Below, in pieces: positions 23,429-34,428 of a stretch of 64,000 bases of DNA. Every line of letters starts with the position of its first letter. Position 1 is the first letter of the stretch. The notes under the pieces are model-generated. The model did no database searches. It had not been told where the DNA came from and saw only the letters and a list, made by a program, of their open reading frames with translations. The translations under genes and the position numbers were made by a program. Source of the DNA: Cryptomeria japonica (Eukaryota; Streptophyta; Pinopsida; Cupressales; Cupressaceae); contig NC_081409.1 of the NCBI RefSeq assembly GCF_030272615.1, positions 655,884,468 through 655,948,467 of the forward strand, in the 5' to 3' direction.

Positions 23429-23811
23429 GTATTTACCAAATACATCAGAGATCCAATAATCTATTTGTAAAGGGTAGGATCTGCAAACTCTGATTCTGCA
23501 GCTGCTTCCTTTAGTTTGTGCAGATTTGTCTCCATAAGTGTGGTCATGGATCTAAAATCCATCATTCCAAATCTCTTGAGTATATCAATGGTGTATTTTC
23601 CTTGATTAAGGATTATACCATCTGCTTGCTGCCAAACTTCCAATCCAAGGAAGTAGTGAAGAATTCCTAAATCTTTCATATCAAACTCAGAGGCTAATTC
23701 TTTCTTACATTGAAAAATACAATTATCCTCTCCTGTGATTAGTAGATCATCAATATAAAGAATAAGAATTAATAATTCACCATTGATTACCTTGTAGTAG
23801 AGATTTGGATC
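23429..23811 (-). pseudogene. Element C reverse transcriptase, C-terminal part
   Basis: The minus strand reads in order NLYYKVINGELLILILYIDD (catalytic YIDD), CKKELASEFDMKDLGILHYF, GKYTIDILKRFGMMD, ADPTLYK, a TAG in place of Gln, and IIGSLMYLVNT at the break with element A. The preceding RT half lies at 31564-32333. The two halves meet within one Pro codon (GAT CC|A) when B is removed, so this is one RT split by B. Confidence 0.85.
23807..23811. repeat. Target-site duplication of element B, left (GGATC)
   Basis: Identical to GGATC at 31564-31568 on the other side of B. It is a perfect 5-bp duplication of C sequence. Confidence 0.92.
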
Positions 23812-24987
23812 TGATGAATACTAAGAGGGGGGGGGTGAATTAGTATGCCAAAAATCTCTGCACTAAAACACTTAAATTGTCTGAAGACAAATTGGTAAAA
23901 CAGTTTAACAGACAGACCGGTTATCACACATGCAAACCAAAATGCAAGTAAAGCATTCACCCACAAAAGCAATACAACTATAACACAAGATATTTGACGT
24001 GGAAACCCAAATGGGAAAAACCATGGTGAGATGGAACTCACAAGTCACTATTTGTAGAATAGAAACTAGACCTGTTAAGGTCAGACCGGTTAAAGTCTTA
24101 CAATGTTCTTCACCAGAACAGATCCTGTTAGGAATCTCAATCTCTGTTAGGAGATAAGTCCGATTAAAGACTACCTTGCTAGAGGATTTTAGATTCATAG
24201 AGGTGAACCACCTTGTTAGAGGATTTTACAAAGGCTTTTGGGCCTACCCGGTTAAGGGCTACAGACTTGTCAAAGATGTGAGTAATCAACAAGTGTTTGA
24301 TCTATCTTATAGCACAAACTGCTTGGTTAGATCCAGTATTGCTCACTGTTAATGCATTCCAGCATTACTTCAGTCTTCTCTATCTCTCTCTCAGTTACAA
24401 CTTGATCTTCTTAGATAAGATTGCTCTTACATCAACTCAACAACAACCTTAAACCCTAGCACAACATAAACCCTTTTAGCAACAAACTAAAACCCTAGAC
24501 ATGATGTCCTTTTAAAGAAATCGGATTTCATGTCAGTCCAATAGGATTACATTACAATTTCCTAGGCTTAATGAATCTAGACATACTCAGTAACATGACA
24601 CAAAGCACCGTCAGTGTGTCAGCACCGTCAATCAATCGGTGGATTGGTAACTCATCACAAAATGTCGGTTGGTAACTCATCACAGAGTATTACCGGTTCA
24701 TACAAAATACCGGTTGCTGGTTTGACAAAAATGAAGGCTGGTAAGAATGTGTTATGCCACTTTGTTCCCTCGTACCACTTGAGATCTACGAACCGCTTGG
24801 GGTCGACATGCCACTTCAGACCGGGAAACACATTCTGTAAAATCACCAATAGTCCAAAGACTAGAATACAACATACCAGTTGGAACACATACCGTTTGAG
24901 CTCTAGCTCATACATATAAAGTGGATCTCAATGCAAGTGTGTGTCCATCAATGGCAATCACAACATAAACATCAAAAATGCCAACAA
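23812..24987 (-). repeat. 3' LTR of element B
   Basis: Plus-strand ends are TGATGAATACTAAGAGGGG and AAAAATGCCAACA. It matches 30404-31563 nearly throughout. A short inverted repeat ATACTAA/TTAGTAT brackets the G run at the terminus. A block reading CCCATTTGGGTTTCCACGTC on the minus strand is shared with other Copia LTRs here. Confidence 0.9.
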
Positions 24988-25001
24988 TCTCCCCCTTTGG
25001 C
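24988..25001 (-). promoter_or_regulatory. Polypurine tract of element B
   Basis: The minus-strand GCCAAAGGGGGAGAT abuts the TGTTGGCATT start of the 3' LTR. This is the common arrangement in plant Copia elements. Confidence 0.85.
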
Positions 25002-25346
25002 ATTGATGGCAACACTTAGGAAAATAAAATTTTGACATCTAAGTGTTTTACAATAAAAAACATGCCATTAACAAAATTGCTCCCCCTAAGCATATACACT
25101 ATCCCTTAATCAATACAATGTATAGCAATTTTGCATACAGAGCATAAACATTGAGATATCAGAGCATATAGCATATATCAAAACATATATCAAAATTTTA
25201 AAACCAAAACCAGATACTTCTCCCCCTTTTCCAACAATGACAAAGTACCGCTGAATAACCTTGTTTCCATTTGATAGTGAAATAATAAAAGTTTATGACA
25301 ATAATGAATAATATTTGTCAAAAATCGATTTATAGTTCTGCAAAAA

Positions 25347-28300
25347 TTATTTCATGGATAGAGACCAGGACTCAAGTAGGGAGGTTGCCACTTCTTTCTT
25401 TGTTTGCATCTGGGATACCTGTTCCTCCATGGCATCAACTATGCTCAGTTCCTGCATGATTGTCAAGGCATCCAGGTTCAAATAACACTTCTGAAGAATT
25501 TGCAGACATGGAAGTAAAACCAGTTGAAGCTCCTGCAAATCCCTAGATCATGTACTGATCTCTTGCTCCATCTTGGCTGACTGGATCTGGAATTGGTGAA
25601 CAGTTTTCCCATAAGTTGCGAAGGAATCATAGGGGGGATTAAATGTGCTCAAGTAGGACTGTAAGTCCATTTGAAGCTTTTGCTGCTGAGTTAGCACATC
25701 ATCACAAAATAGATGGGGTTGACAGATTTTGCTTAGTAGCAAGTTTCCCTCATCCAAAGCATCCCTTATATCCTTTTGGTCTTTCAGAAGTTCAGACCGG
25801 AGCTCATTCAACTTTTTCACCAGAGCAATGTTAAGAGCCTTTTGATGCTCTTTCTTGACATTTGCCTCAGCTGCTTCTTCCAGGCTCTGCACCTGATCAT
25901 CCACTATAGTACACAGTAGTTTGAGTTGTGCTAGTGATGATTCAGTGCTGGGAAGATTGGTACCAGGGATCAAACCGGTAAGGGTGTCTATAGCCACTTG
26001 AATGATATCTTGCTCCTTCTTCCTTCGGATGATTTCAAGGCACTCTTGAGCAAACATGATGCTCTGCATAAGCTCTGACTCACTGGCAGACTGGAGATCG
26101 ATAGGACTGGAGATATCAACTAGTTTGGCTTGACTCCTGGTTGCCTTCGGAGTCTCCATCTGTGTGCTCTTATTGCCTCCACTACCTTATCTGCTTCTTC
26201 CTTCTTCCTTTTCTCTGCTTCCTACTTCTGTTCTTCCTCTGCTTTCTTTTTCCTCTATGTTTCCTTCCTCTTCTCTTCTTCTTTTTCTTCCTCTTCCTTC
26301 TTCTTCTTTTCTTCGTCTTCCTTCTTCTTTGCTTCCTCTTCCTTCTTCTTCTTTTCTTCCTCTTCCTTCTTCTTCTTCTCTTCCTCTTCCTTCTTTTTCT
26401 TCTCTTCCTTATCCTCTTCTTCTTTCTTTTTCCTATCATCTTCTTGCTTCTTTTTCTCTTCATCTTTCTGTTTCTCCTCTTCCTCTTTTCTCTTCTCTTC
26501 CTCTTTTCTCTTCTCTTCCTCATCTTCATCCCTCTTCTTCTTCTCTGTCTGTTCTTCAGCTGCTTCTTGTGTGTCCTTGGCTTGCTTACTACCCTGTTTG
26601 GCTTGTTGCCCCTATTCTGTTCCTTCAGAAGGTATTTCCTGAGTGACATCTTCTATGTCCAGTGCATTGACATCAATACTGTCGATTGTTTCTTTAACCA
26701 GGTTTCCTTCTTCATCAAAAACCTCATCCGATTTGGATACAACCAGTTCTTTTTCTGCTTGGAGGTTGGCCATTTGTGCTTTGTGAGAATTGATAGCATA
26801 ACCCATGTGATGATGAGTATCTTTTTCAACATCATCAATTCTCCCCTCCAGCAACCAGAGTCTTCTTCTCCTTATGAAGAAGAGTCCTTTATTTTGATCT
26901 AGGACATCAAATAATTCTGAATTTGAGAGGTCGAAAAAGTACTATGCAAAAACTTTCTCCCTAATCTCCTATTCTTTTTCAATGGCAATGCGCCATTTAT
27001 TATCTAATGCTTTAAATAATGAATTTGGTGTCTGAGATTTAATCTCTGATGGTGACTAGTCATTTTTACACAAATAAATAATGATTTCCTGTAAAACTTC
27101 TTCTTTCTCCTCTTCACTGAAATCATCATAGTAATCAACTAAATCATGAAGTAATTTTCTCCTAATATTCTTTATTGTCCTTTGATAATGTGTCAAAGGT
27201 TTGTATGAGGAGATATCAATATTTACCAGTGTGGATGCTGCCGGTTCATTCTTCTTCATCTTCTTTGTCTGTCTGGCCTTCTTTGGCTTATCATCAGACT
27301 CAGTTTCTTCGGAGTCCGGTTCATTTGACTTAGTCTTCCTTTTTCTTTCGAAGACTTTTGCCAGTGCCACTTCTGGTTTCTTCTTTGTAGGTGACCTCTT
27401 GGTCACTGTTAGGGTTGCAGTGGTGGCCAGTGTCGATGCTACAGGCACTGCCTTTGCTTTCTTTGCTACTAGTTCTTTTCCTTTCTTAAAAGATGGTTCC
27501 TCGGTCAGTGCAATCCTCTCCAAGTAGGTTCCGATCCTTTTAGCCTTAGGATCAAGAGGCAAGGCAATAAGGGTTGAGGCATACCCTTCCAGCATATCAT
27601 ACATAACCTCATAGCCCATTGGCTCCACTTCCTCCACTCTAGGCTCAATAGCCTCCATTAGGCATTTGTCCACCTGAATGGTGAAATAGATGTCATCTTT
27701 GTATTTCTTAACGATGTCACCTGAGATCCTTACCCTTTGACTCATCTTTCTTTTGAACTCATCAAAATATTTGTTCAACACCTCAGGGTAACTGGTTCCA
27801 ATGGCTTGTATGCTTTCCTTGATTTGTTTGGTTACCGATTGGTCAAGGGACCACTGGACATCACCTACTCCAGGAAAGAAGCCTTGGAAATAGAAGAACA
27901 ACCCAACCAATAGTTGTCCGAATTTGAATCTCTATGCATTATCCTATTTAATTGACTTCAGGTTAGACAGGAGTTGCCTCTGCATACCAGTGCATAAGTC
28001 AAATGATGCATCCTCTTTGATCATCCGATAAGCGACATTTACTGCTGTAGTAGATACAGAATTAATCCTGCTGGCTGAGAATGTTCTGTAGCCTATCACC
28101 GTGCAGGTGTACTTCACCAGATCATCCTTGATAAGGTTGACTGTCATTCCTCGTGAGTCACTTGTTGAACTGGTGAGCTTGGCCATTTCCGTTTTGCTTA
28201 CCGTTCTCAGGGCTGCCACTTCCCTTGTGTTGCAAAAACCGGTGACTGCATGAATTTCCTGTGGCGTGATATCATGCATCCTCTCCAGGTACATCTTGTC

Positions 28301-28642
28301 ACCATGGACTCTTCTCAAGATGATCCTAATGTGATCCTCTGTGAAGTCTTCCAAAAAATATACTACATTATGGAGTTTCTTCTTCTCTAGGATACTAAAC
28401 TCTAGTTTGATTTTCTTGTCCTTGTCATAGAATAAACCTAACTAGGTATGAATAGCTAACGACCCTAGGTCTTCTATTTTGCAATCAATATAATCTGAAA
28501 TTCCTTCTTCAACTATGACTCCAGCCGGAACTTGTGATAAGGCATTATATTTGGACTTCCTTTGAATGAAACTCTCCGACTCAATTGATGTACTAGAAAT
28601 GGTATGAGATGCAGAAGCCATTATTGAGTATTTCAAGAACAC
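25347..28642 (-). pseudogene. Element B ORF2: large protein of unknown function
   Basis: Starts MASASHTISSTSIESESF at 28642 and stays in one frame through stops to about 26612, then continues to 25347 after shifts, roughly 1,090 codons in all. Parts in order are an N-terminal segment with no known motif (28642-27944), a segment ending in GLFFYFQGFFPGVGDVQWSL (about 27900), a Lys/Ser/Glu-rich basic linker (KRSPTKKKPEVALAK, PDSEETESDDKPKKARQTKK), an acidic segment, a very Glu/Lys-rich stretch (26545-26220) likely to form a long charged helix, and a C-terminal coiled-coil-like part (26159-25347). I recognise no enzyme. It may be a captured host gene or a lineage-specific retrotransposon ORF. Stops at 28442, 27944, 27056 and 25548, plus shifts, make this copy defective. 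Confidence 0.55.
26190..26545. repeat. Polypyrimidine/polypurine tract (Glu/Lys-coding)
   Basis: Over 300 bp of almost pure CTTCCTCTTCCTTCTTCTT-type sequence. It encodes Glu/Lys repeats in element B ORF2 on the minus strand. Long Phe/Ser/Leu plus-strand frames here are by-products of this composition. Confidence 0.85.
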
Positions 28643-29075
28643 AAAAAATACCTTTACAACACAAATTTAGGGCTTCCAGATTCAGCTTCACTCTACTCTC
28701 CGTCGGTTGCCAAATCACCGCTTTGTGTTCTCCACGACTGCTTGCAAACTAGATTTGAATCTCCTTCAAGACTTGTCAACTTCTTGAAATCTTAGCTCAA
28801 ATCACCTTTTCTTCGCTCTACACTTTAAAAAAACTTTTCTTCGCTCAAAAACAGAGTGAGAAATGATTTGAAATATGCTTTTATACATGTCTCTCACCTA
28901 CCACCATTAATGCTCCTCTATTAGGGCGTAAATCCTAATTTGCCTTCTTTTTTTTTTTACCATTTTTGGTCTTTTTCCAAGCGACAGGTATTATATACTG
29001 GTTAAGGTCTTTTACCAGTGTAACCAGGGGTTCACAATCATTTCGTCGTTTGCTCCCCCTAAGCCTCTTTGGAGC

Positions 29076-30353
29076 TTAGTTTGCCAGTTTCGATATTTCC
29101 ACACTAGGTGCAAAAACTAGTTCTTCTTCCAACATTGTTGGTTTCTTCCTCCAGGTTTTGTTCATGTCCGCTTGAATTTTTTCAACATCAATTTCTCCTT
29201 TCTGAGTGATCAGTATATCATTAGATATACTCTTTCTGCTTCTGCAGAATCTTGCAATGTGACCTGGTTTGTTGCAGTGATAGCAAACCAATCCAGGTGC
29301 TCTCCAAGGTCCATTGTTCACGTTTCCATTCTTCCTTCTGCATGTAGCAGTAGTGTGACCATGTCCATGACAAATCCAATAGTTTTCTCTCCATCCGGTT
29401 GCCGGTTGATAACCATTGTTTCCTGACTGATAATTGTAGGCATTAAACCGGTTAGGTTTCCAGTTCACAAAAGATTCCGGACCAGCTCCTTGGGTCCTCT
29501 GAGGATATCTTTCAGTATTGTTCATGACAGACCTGCATTCAGATGCTCTATGCCCAAACTTGTTGCATGCATAACAATGACCATTGAACTTATTGGATCT
29601 AGGTACATTGTTGATAAAATAAGGAAAATTATTGTAGGCTTTGCTCCTACATACATTGGCAGTGTGTCCTTCTTTAAGATAGTTAAAGCAAATAGGTTTG
29701 AATTTTTGCTTACCTTTTCCTTGGAGTGTCAGTTGCTTCTCTGATGCTTCAACATTTGTTCCTAAGCATTCTCCTTCCTCATGTCCAAAGAAACCAAGTC
29801 CATTGGTATTCTTTACCGGTCTAGATGACTCAAGCTTTTGTTCTAGCTTAACAGTACTTTTGCTAAACTTAGCAAGTATTTCCTTTGACTCAGAGAGTTC
29901 TTTGGAAATAGCAGTATTTGACTCCATTAGGCTTGTATTTTCAAAGATGGCTATGTTCAGTTCTCCTTGCATGTCTTCCTTTTCCATTCTACTCTCATGA
30001 AGGCGAGCAGTTAGTGCACTAATCTCTTATTTCAACTTGGAGATCTCATGATCTCTATCCTTTACCAGATCTTCAACTTTTCTCCGGTTCTCAAGCTCTT
30101 GACTAAACTGGATAGTCAGTCCTTCCAATTCCTTTCTCAGATTGGAGTTTGAATCATTCAGCTTATTTACTTCTACAATAATGGCTTCCATATTTTCTTC
30201 ATCTTCAGAACTACTTTCAGATAGCTCCATCAGCTTCTCTGCATGTTCTCTCCTTTTTGCTTGAGATGCCTTGCATTTGACCATAAGATCATCATAGGCT
30301 TGCTCAGACTGAGTGAGTCATTGAGTAATTTCCCTCAAGGTGTATTCTCCCAT
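29076..30353 (-). pseudogene. Element B gag-like ORF with several zinc knuckles
   Basis: The frame starts MGEYTLREITQ about 40 bp after the primer-binding site and continues in one phase with two stops (TGA near 30314, TAA at 30027-30029). The first 170 codons are heptad-like and charged (AKRREHAEKLMELSESSSED, SNSNLRKELEGLTIQFSQEL), predicting a coiled coil. They are followed by knuckle-like boxes: CFNYLKEGHTANVC (second Cys is Tyr), CYACNKFGHRASEC (complete CCHC), WICHGHGHTTATC (first Cys lost) and CYHCNKPGHIARFC (complete). It ends TMLEEELVFAPSVEISKLAN. Long coiled-coil gag with multiple knuckles is known in some Copia lineages. The usual N-terminal capsid core is missing here. Confidence 0.75.
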
Positions 30354-30390
30354 ATCTCTTTCCAAGTGGTTAAACTTATAGAAAGGTAGG

Positions 30391-30401
30391 CTCTGATACC
30401 A
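30391..30401 (-). promoter_or_regulatory. Primer-binding site of element B
   Basis: The minus-strand TGGTATCAGAG lies two bases inside the 5' LTR, matching the initiator tRNA-Met primer site seen in element A. Confidence 0.9.
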
Positions 30402-30403
30402 AT

Positions 30404-31563
30404 TGATGAATACTAAGAGGGGGGGTGAATTAGTATGCCAAAAATATTTGCACTAAAACACTTAAACTGTCTGAAGACAAACCGGTAAAACAGTTTAACA
30501 GATAGACTGGTTATCACACATGCAAACCAAAATGCAAGTAAAGCATTCACCCACAAAAGCAATACAACCATAACACAAGATATTTGACGTGGAAACCCAA
30601 ATGGGAAAAACCATGGTGAGATGGAACTCACAAGTCACTATCTGCAGAATAGAAACCAGACTGGTTAAAGTCTTATAATGTTCTTCACCAAAACAGATCC
30701 TGTTAGGAATCTCAATCTCTGTTAGGAGATAAGTCCAATTAAAGACTACCTTGCTAGAGGATTTTAGATTCATAGAGGTGAACCACCTTGTTAGAGGATT
30801 TTACAAAGGCTTTTGGGCCTACCCAGTTAAGGGCTATAGACTTGTCAAAGATGTGAGTAATCAACAAGTGTTTGATCTATCTTATAGCACAAGCTGCTTG
30901 GTTAGATCCAGTATTGCTCACTGTTAATGCATTCCAGCATTACTTCAGTCTTCTTTATCTCTCTCTCAGTTACAACTTGATCTTCTCAGATAAGATCACT
31001 CTTACATCAACTCAACAACCACCTTAAACCCTAGCACAACATAAACCCTTTTAGCAACAAACTAAAACCCTATACATGATGTCCTTTTAAAGGAATCGGA
31101 TTTCATGTCGGTCCAATAGGATTACATTACAATTTCCTAGGTTCAATGAATCTAGACATACTTAGTAACATGACACAAAAAGCACCGTCAGTGTGTCAGC
31201 ACCGTCAATCAATCGGTGGATTGGTAACTCATCACCAAATGCCGGTTGGTAACTCATCACAGAGTATTACTGGTTCATACAAAATACCGGTTGCTGGTTT
31301 GACAAAAATGAAGGCTGGTAAGAATGTGTTATGCCACTTTGTTCCCTCGTACCGCTTGAGATCTATGAACCGCTTGGGGTTGACATGTTGCTTCAGATCA
31401 GGAAACACATTCTGCAAAATCACCAATAGTCCAAAGACTAGAATACAACATACCGGTTGGAACACATACTGGTTGAGCTCTATCTCATACATATAAAGTG
31501 AATCCCAATGCAAGTATGTGTCCATCAATGACAATCACAACATAAACATCAAAAATGCCAACA
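30404..31563 (-). repeat. 5' LTR of element B
   Basis: 1160 bp, starting TGTTGGCATTTTTGATG on the minus strand at 31563. Compared with the 3' LTR it shows scattered substitutions and a short deletion near 30660. A minus-strand TTTAAAAGGACATCATG block near 31085 could be the TATA-like region (weak evidence). Confidence 0.9.
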
Positions 31564-32333
31564 GGATCTGCTTCATTCTTGGGAAACCCTACTCCCAAGA
31601 GATAGTGATCAATTCTTTCATACCATGCTCTGGGGGCCTGTTTCAGTCCATATAGTGCTTTCTTTAATATGCAAACATGTGATTCAACTTTATGAATCAC
31701 AAAACCTTCAGGTTTCTCCAAATAAACTTCTTCTTCAATCTTACCATTCAGAAAAGTAGTCTTAACATCCATTTGATGGACTTTCCATCCTTTAGATGTT
31801 GCAATAGACAAAACTGCTCGGACAGAAGTGTATCTGGCAATAAGAGAAAATGTCTCTTCATAGTCAATACCTTCTTTCTGTGAGAAACCTCTAGCAACAA
31901 ACCTTTCTTTGTGCTTCTCAATGCTACCATCTACTACATGTTTGATTTTGAAGAGCCATTTAGAAGATACCACATATTTTCCTTTAGGCCTAGGCACAAT
32001 ATCCAAGATATTATTTTTCAGAATTGACTGATACTCTTCTGACATAGCATCTTTCAAAACTTGATGCTTGAGTGCATCTCTAACATAGGAAGGTTTTGCA
32101 TCAATGATCTCACTCATCAAGGCAGTATAACTGGAAAATAGGTTAGGTCTCTTACTTTCTCTGAAGGTCCCCTTTGGAGTAGCATAATTTTTAGCTTCTT
32201 GAAGCATCTTTTTAGCCCAAAGTGGTCTCTTCCTAGTTTCGGGATAATTTTCTTCTAAAGATAAGCCTTTAACTTCAAGCTCAGCATCTTCAGGGGTCTC
32301 CCTCTGAGTCTCAGGGGTGGAATCCTCATCCAA
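31564..32333 (-). pseudogene. Element C reverse transcriptase, N-terminal part
   Basis: Visible Copia RT landmarks are VVSSKWLFKIKHVVDGSIE, KERFVARGFSQKEGIDYEET, HQMDVKTTFLNGKIEEEVYL and ALYGLKQAPRAWYERIDHYL. The frame is open from 32333 to the B insertion point at 31564, where C codons give way to B LTR sequence. The N-terminal ~60 residues are the variable linker between integrase and RT. Confidence 0.87.
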
Positions 32334-32639
32334 GCTTGTAGGAGGATCTTGGTGTTCTAATTAATTAGAGCTTTTGGACCTCCTGAATGCTATGTCTTCC
32401 TCAAAGATGACATCTCTGCTTAGTTCAATTTTTCTTTGACTAGGTATGTATATTTTGTAGGCTTTAGAGGTTTCATTGTACCCAACAAATACTCCTTTCT
32501 TTCCAGAAGGTTCTAACTTTGACCTCTTTTCTTTGGGGACATGAATATAGACTGGACACCCAAAGATCCGGAAATGACTTTATGTTAGGTTTTTTGCCAG
32601 TAAAGGCTTCTACCCCATTTTATTTTGGGTTATAAGGTA

Positions 32640-33510
32640 CAGTTAACTCCCTCTTAATCCCAACATTTATACAATAATCTTTAAACATATCAGAAGTGTA
32701 TTCCCCCCATTATTTGTTCTTAAGGTTATGATTTTCTTACCTGTCATATTTTCTGTAAGAGCTTTGAATTCCTTAAATTTAGAAAGGATTTCTTCAAACT
32801 CTTTGTACCTCAGAAAATATATCCAAGTCTTCCTAGAATAATCATCTACAAATATTACATAATATAAAAATCCCCCTAATGAGGGTACAAACATGGGTCC
32901 ACATAAATCAGAATGAACTCATTCTAATACATTTTTGGATTTACTGTTGCTAGAATTAAAAGACCCTTTAGTATTCTTTCCCAAGGCACACCCTTTGCAG
33001 GCTCCTTCAGTTTATTTACTTAGTTTGGGTAAGCCAATCACCATCTTGTCTATCTTAGGTAGAGCATGGAAATGAAGGTGCCCTAATATATTGTGCCAAA
33101 TTTCATTCGAATCTGGAGTCTCATGAATCAAGGCTCGAGGTGGAGTGGTGCAAAGTCAGTAGAGGCTCCCTTGTCTTACTCCAATGGTGTGGGCTTTCTT
33201 GATGGTAGAGTTCTTTGGCCAAGAAAGTACCTTTCCTTCCATAAAGGTTAATCTGTAACCTTTATCTTCAAGTGTAGAAACTGAGACAAGGTTTCTTTAT
33301 ACCAGGTACAAATAGAACTCCAGTCAATTGTAGGGATATGCCTGACTTTATTTTGATATTGCAGGTTCCTATCTCCATAACTAGATAATTTGAGTCATCG
33401 CCAATTGTCACTTCTTCATTTGAACTTTCCACAAGTGTATCTAGGTGCTCATGAAATCAAGTGATGTGTCGAGATGCTCTGCTATCAATCACCCATGTGT
33501 TGAAACTAGA
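32640..33510 (-). pseudogene. Element C protease and integrase, damaged
   Basis: Protease: the active-site region reads WVIDSRASRH near 33465-33500, with Arg for the Gly of the usual DSGAS. Integrase: a CKGCALGKNTKGSF zinc-binding end (near 33000-32960), VHSDLCGPM with the first catalytic Asp (about 32890), FVDDYSRKTWIYFL and then LRTNNGG, where family members have LRSDNGG, so the second Asp is Asn. Around 32625 the sequence jumps from PYNPK-stop-NGV to EAFTGKKPN, skipping the stretch that holds the catalytic Glu. The domain cannot be active. Confidence 0.75.
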
Positions 33511-33599
33511 GGTGACTTGACTAGAGAGGGCTGCGTAAAATACTAGCTTCTCATAATTACTCCCTTTCTTAATTTCTGCCATCGAAGCTTGTTGTTTGA

Positions 33600-34428
33600 T
33601 CCTATCTGGACACTTCATTGCATAGTGCCCATATTGGTCACATCTGAAACATCATACTTCAGAAATGTCTCTCTTCTTCTTTGAAGACCTCTTCCCATTT
33701 GAGTTGTTGTCCCTCTTTCTCTTAAAGTTCTTCTTTCCTTTCTTGTGGGAATTAGAGTTTAGAACTTGAATGTCTTCATTACCATTGTTTTGTTTTATTC
33801 CTCTTGTGACAAGCTGAGATTCCTCTTGAATGCAATTAGTTTTCAATCTATCAAACTTGGGAAATTTAGAATGAGCACTGATTCCTTGAATGAATGATTC
33901 CCATGAGGTAGGAAGTCCATTTAGGGCCATCATAGCAAGTTCTTTGTTGTCTACTAGATGTCCAATAGTGGATAGTTGATCCCTAAGCTTAGTGATCCTC
34001 AAGAAACAGGATGTAATTGTTTCTCCTTTATTCATCTTTATATGGTGTAGTTGATTCTTTAGGGTGAGAGCCCTACTAGTGTTGTTGATTTCATAAATGT
34101 CAGCTAGTGCTTTGAACATCTGAAAGGCCATCTCATATTTAGAAATAACTGGTACAATGTGGTCTCTTACTGAATCAACAATTATCTTAAGGGCCTTCTC
34201 ATTGTCCTTGCTCCATTGAATTTTCTTTGTATCATTAAAGGGTTCAGGAATTTCACTTTTTACATGGGAGTCAATTTTATTTTCTTTCAAAACAAGCATG
34301 ATCCTGAATTTCCAAGATACAAAATTCGATGCTCCATCTAATCTATCTTCAAACCTAATGTTGGGTCTCAAATCAACAGATTGGATAGGTTCTAAGGAAA
34401 TGCCAACTCCTATGATCAAACCCTCCAA
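33600..34428 (-). pseudogene. Element C gag
   Basis: A UBN2-type Copia gag of about 275 codons. Landmarks are NIRFEDRLDGASNFVSWKFR, FQMFKALADIYEINNTSRAL, LKNQLHHIKMNKGETITSCF and LATMALNGLPTSWESF-like words. A basic tail (KKGKKNFKRKRDNNSNGK) precedes a complete zinc knuckle CFRCDQYGHYAMKC at about 33609-33650. A TGA just before the knuckle (33651-33653) separates it from gag. The start at 34428 is the first ATG before the conserved core. Confidence 0.82.

Larger units (their letters stand above)
23812..31563 (-). mobile_element. Element B: non-autonomous gag-bearing Copia-type LTR element
   Basis: 7752 bp, minus strand, with LTRs of 1176 bp (23812-24987) and 1160 bp (30404-31563), perfect GGATC target duplication, primer-binding site and polypurine tract all in place. 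The internal region encodes a coiled-coil/zinc-knuckle gag and a second long ORF of unknown function, but no protease, integrase, RT or RNase H motif is seen. It must have moved with enzymes from another element. The close match of its LTRs and the perfect duplication suggest it is one of the younger insertions here. Confidence 0.88.

Noticed and set aside
23461-23679. Stand-alone 72-codon gene
   Set aside because: It is an internal part of the C reverse transcriptase continuing across 23429-23811.
26130-26902. Long plus-strand frames rich in Ser, Phe, Leu and Pro
   Set aside because: They are the complement of the Glu/Lys-coding polypurine tract of element B ORF2. Three overlapping frames are open only because the sequence is almost pure pyrimidine.
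31485-31563. Tail of the C RT frame reading into VGIFDVYVVIVIDG
   Set aside because: This is the start of the B LTR read through by chance. The true RT continues at 23811.
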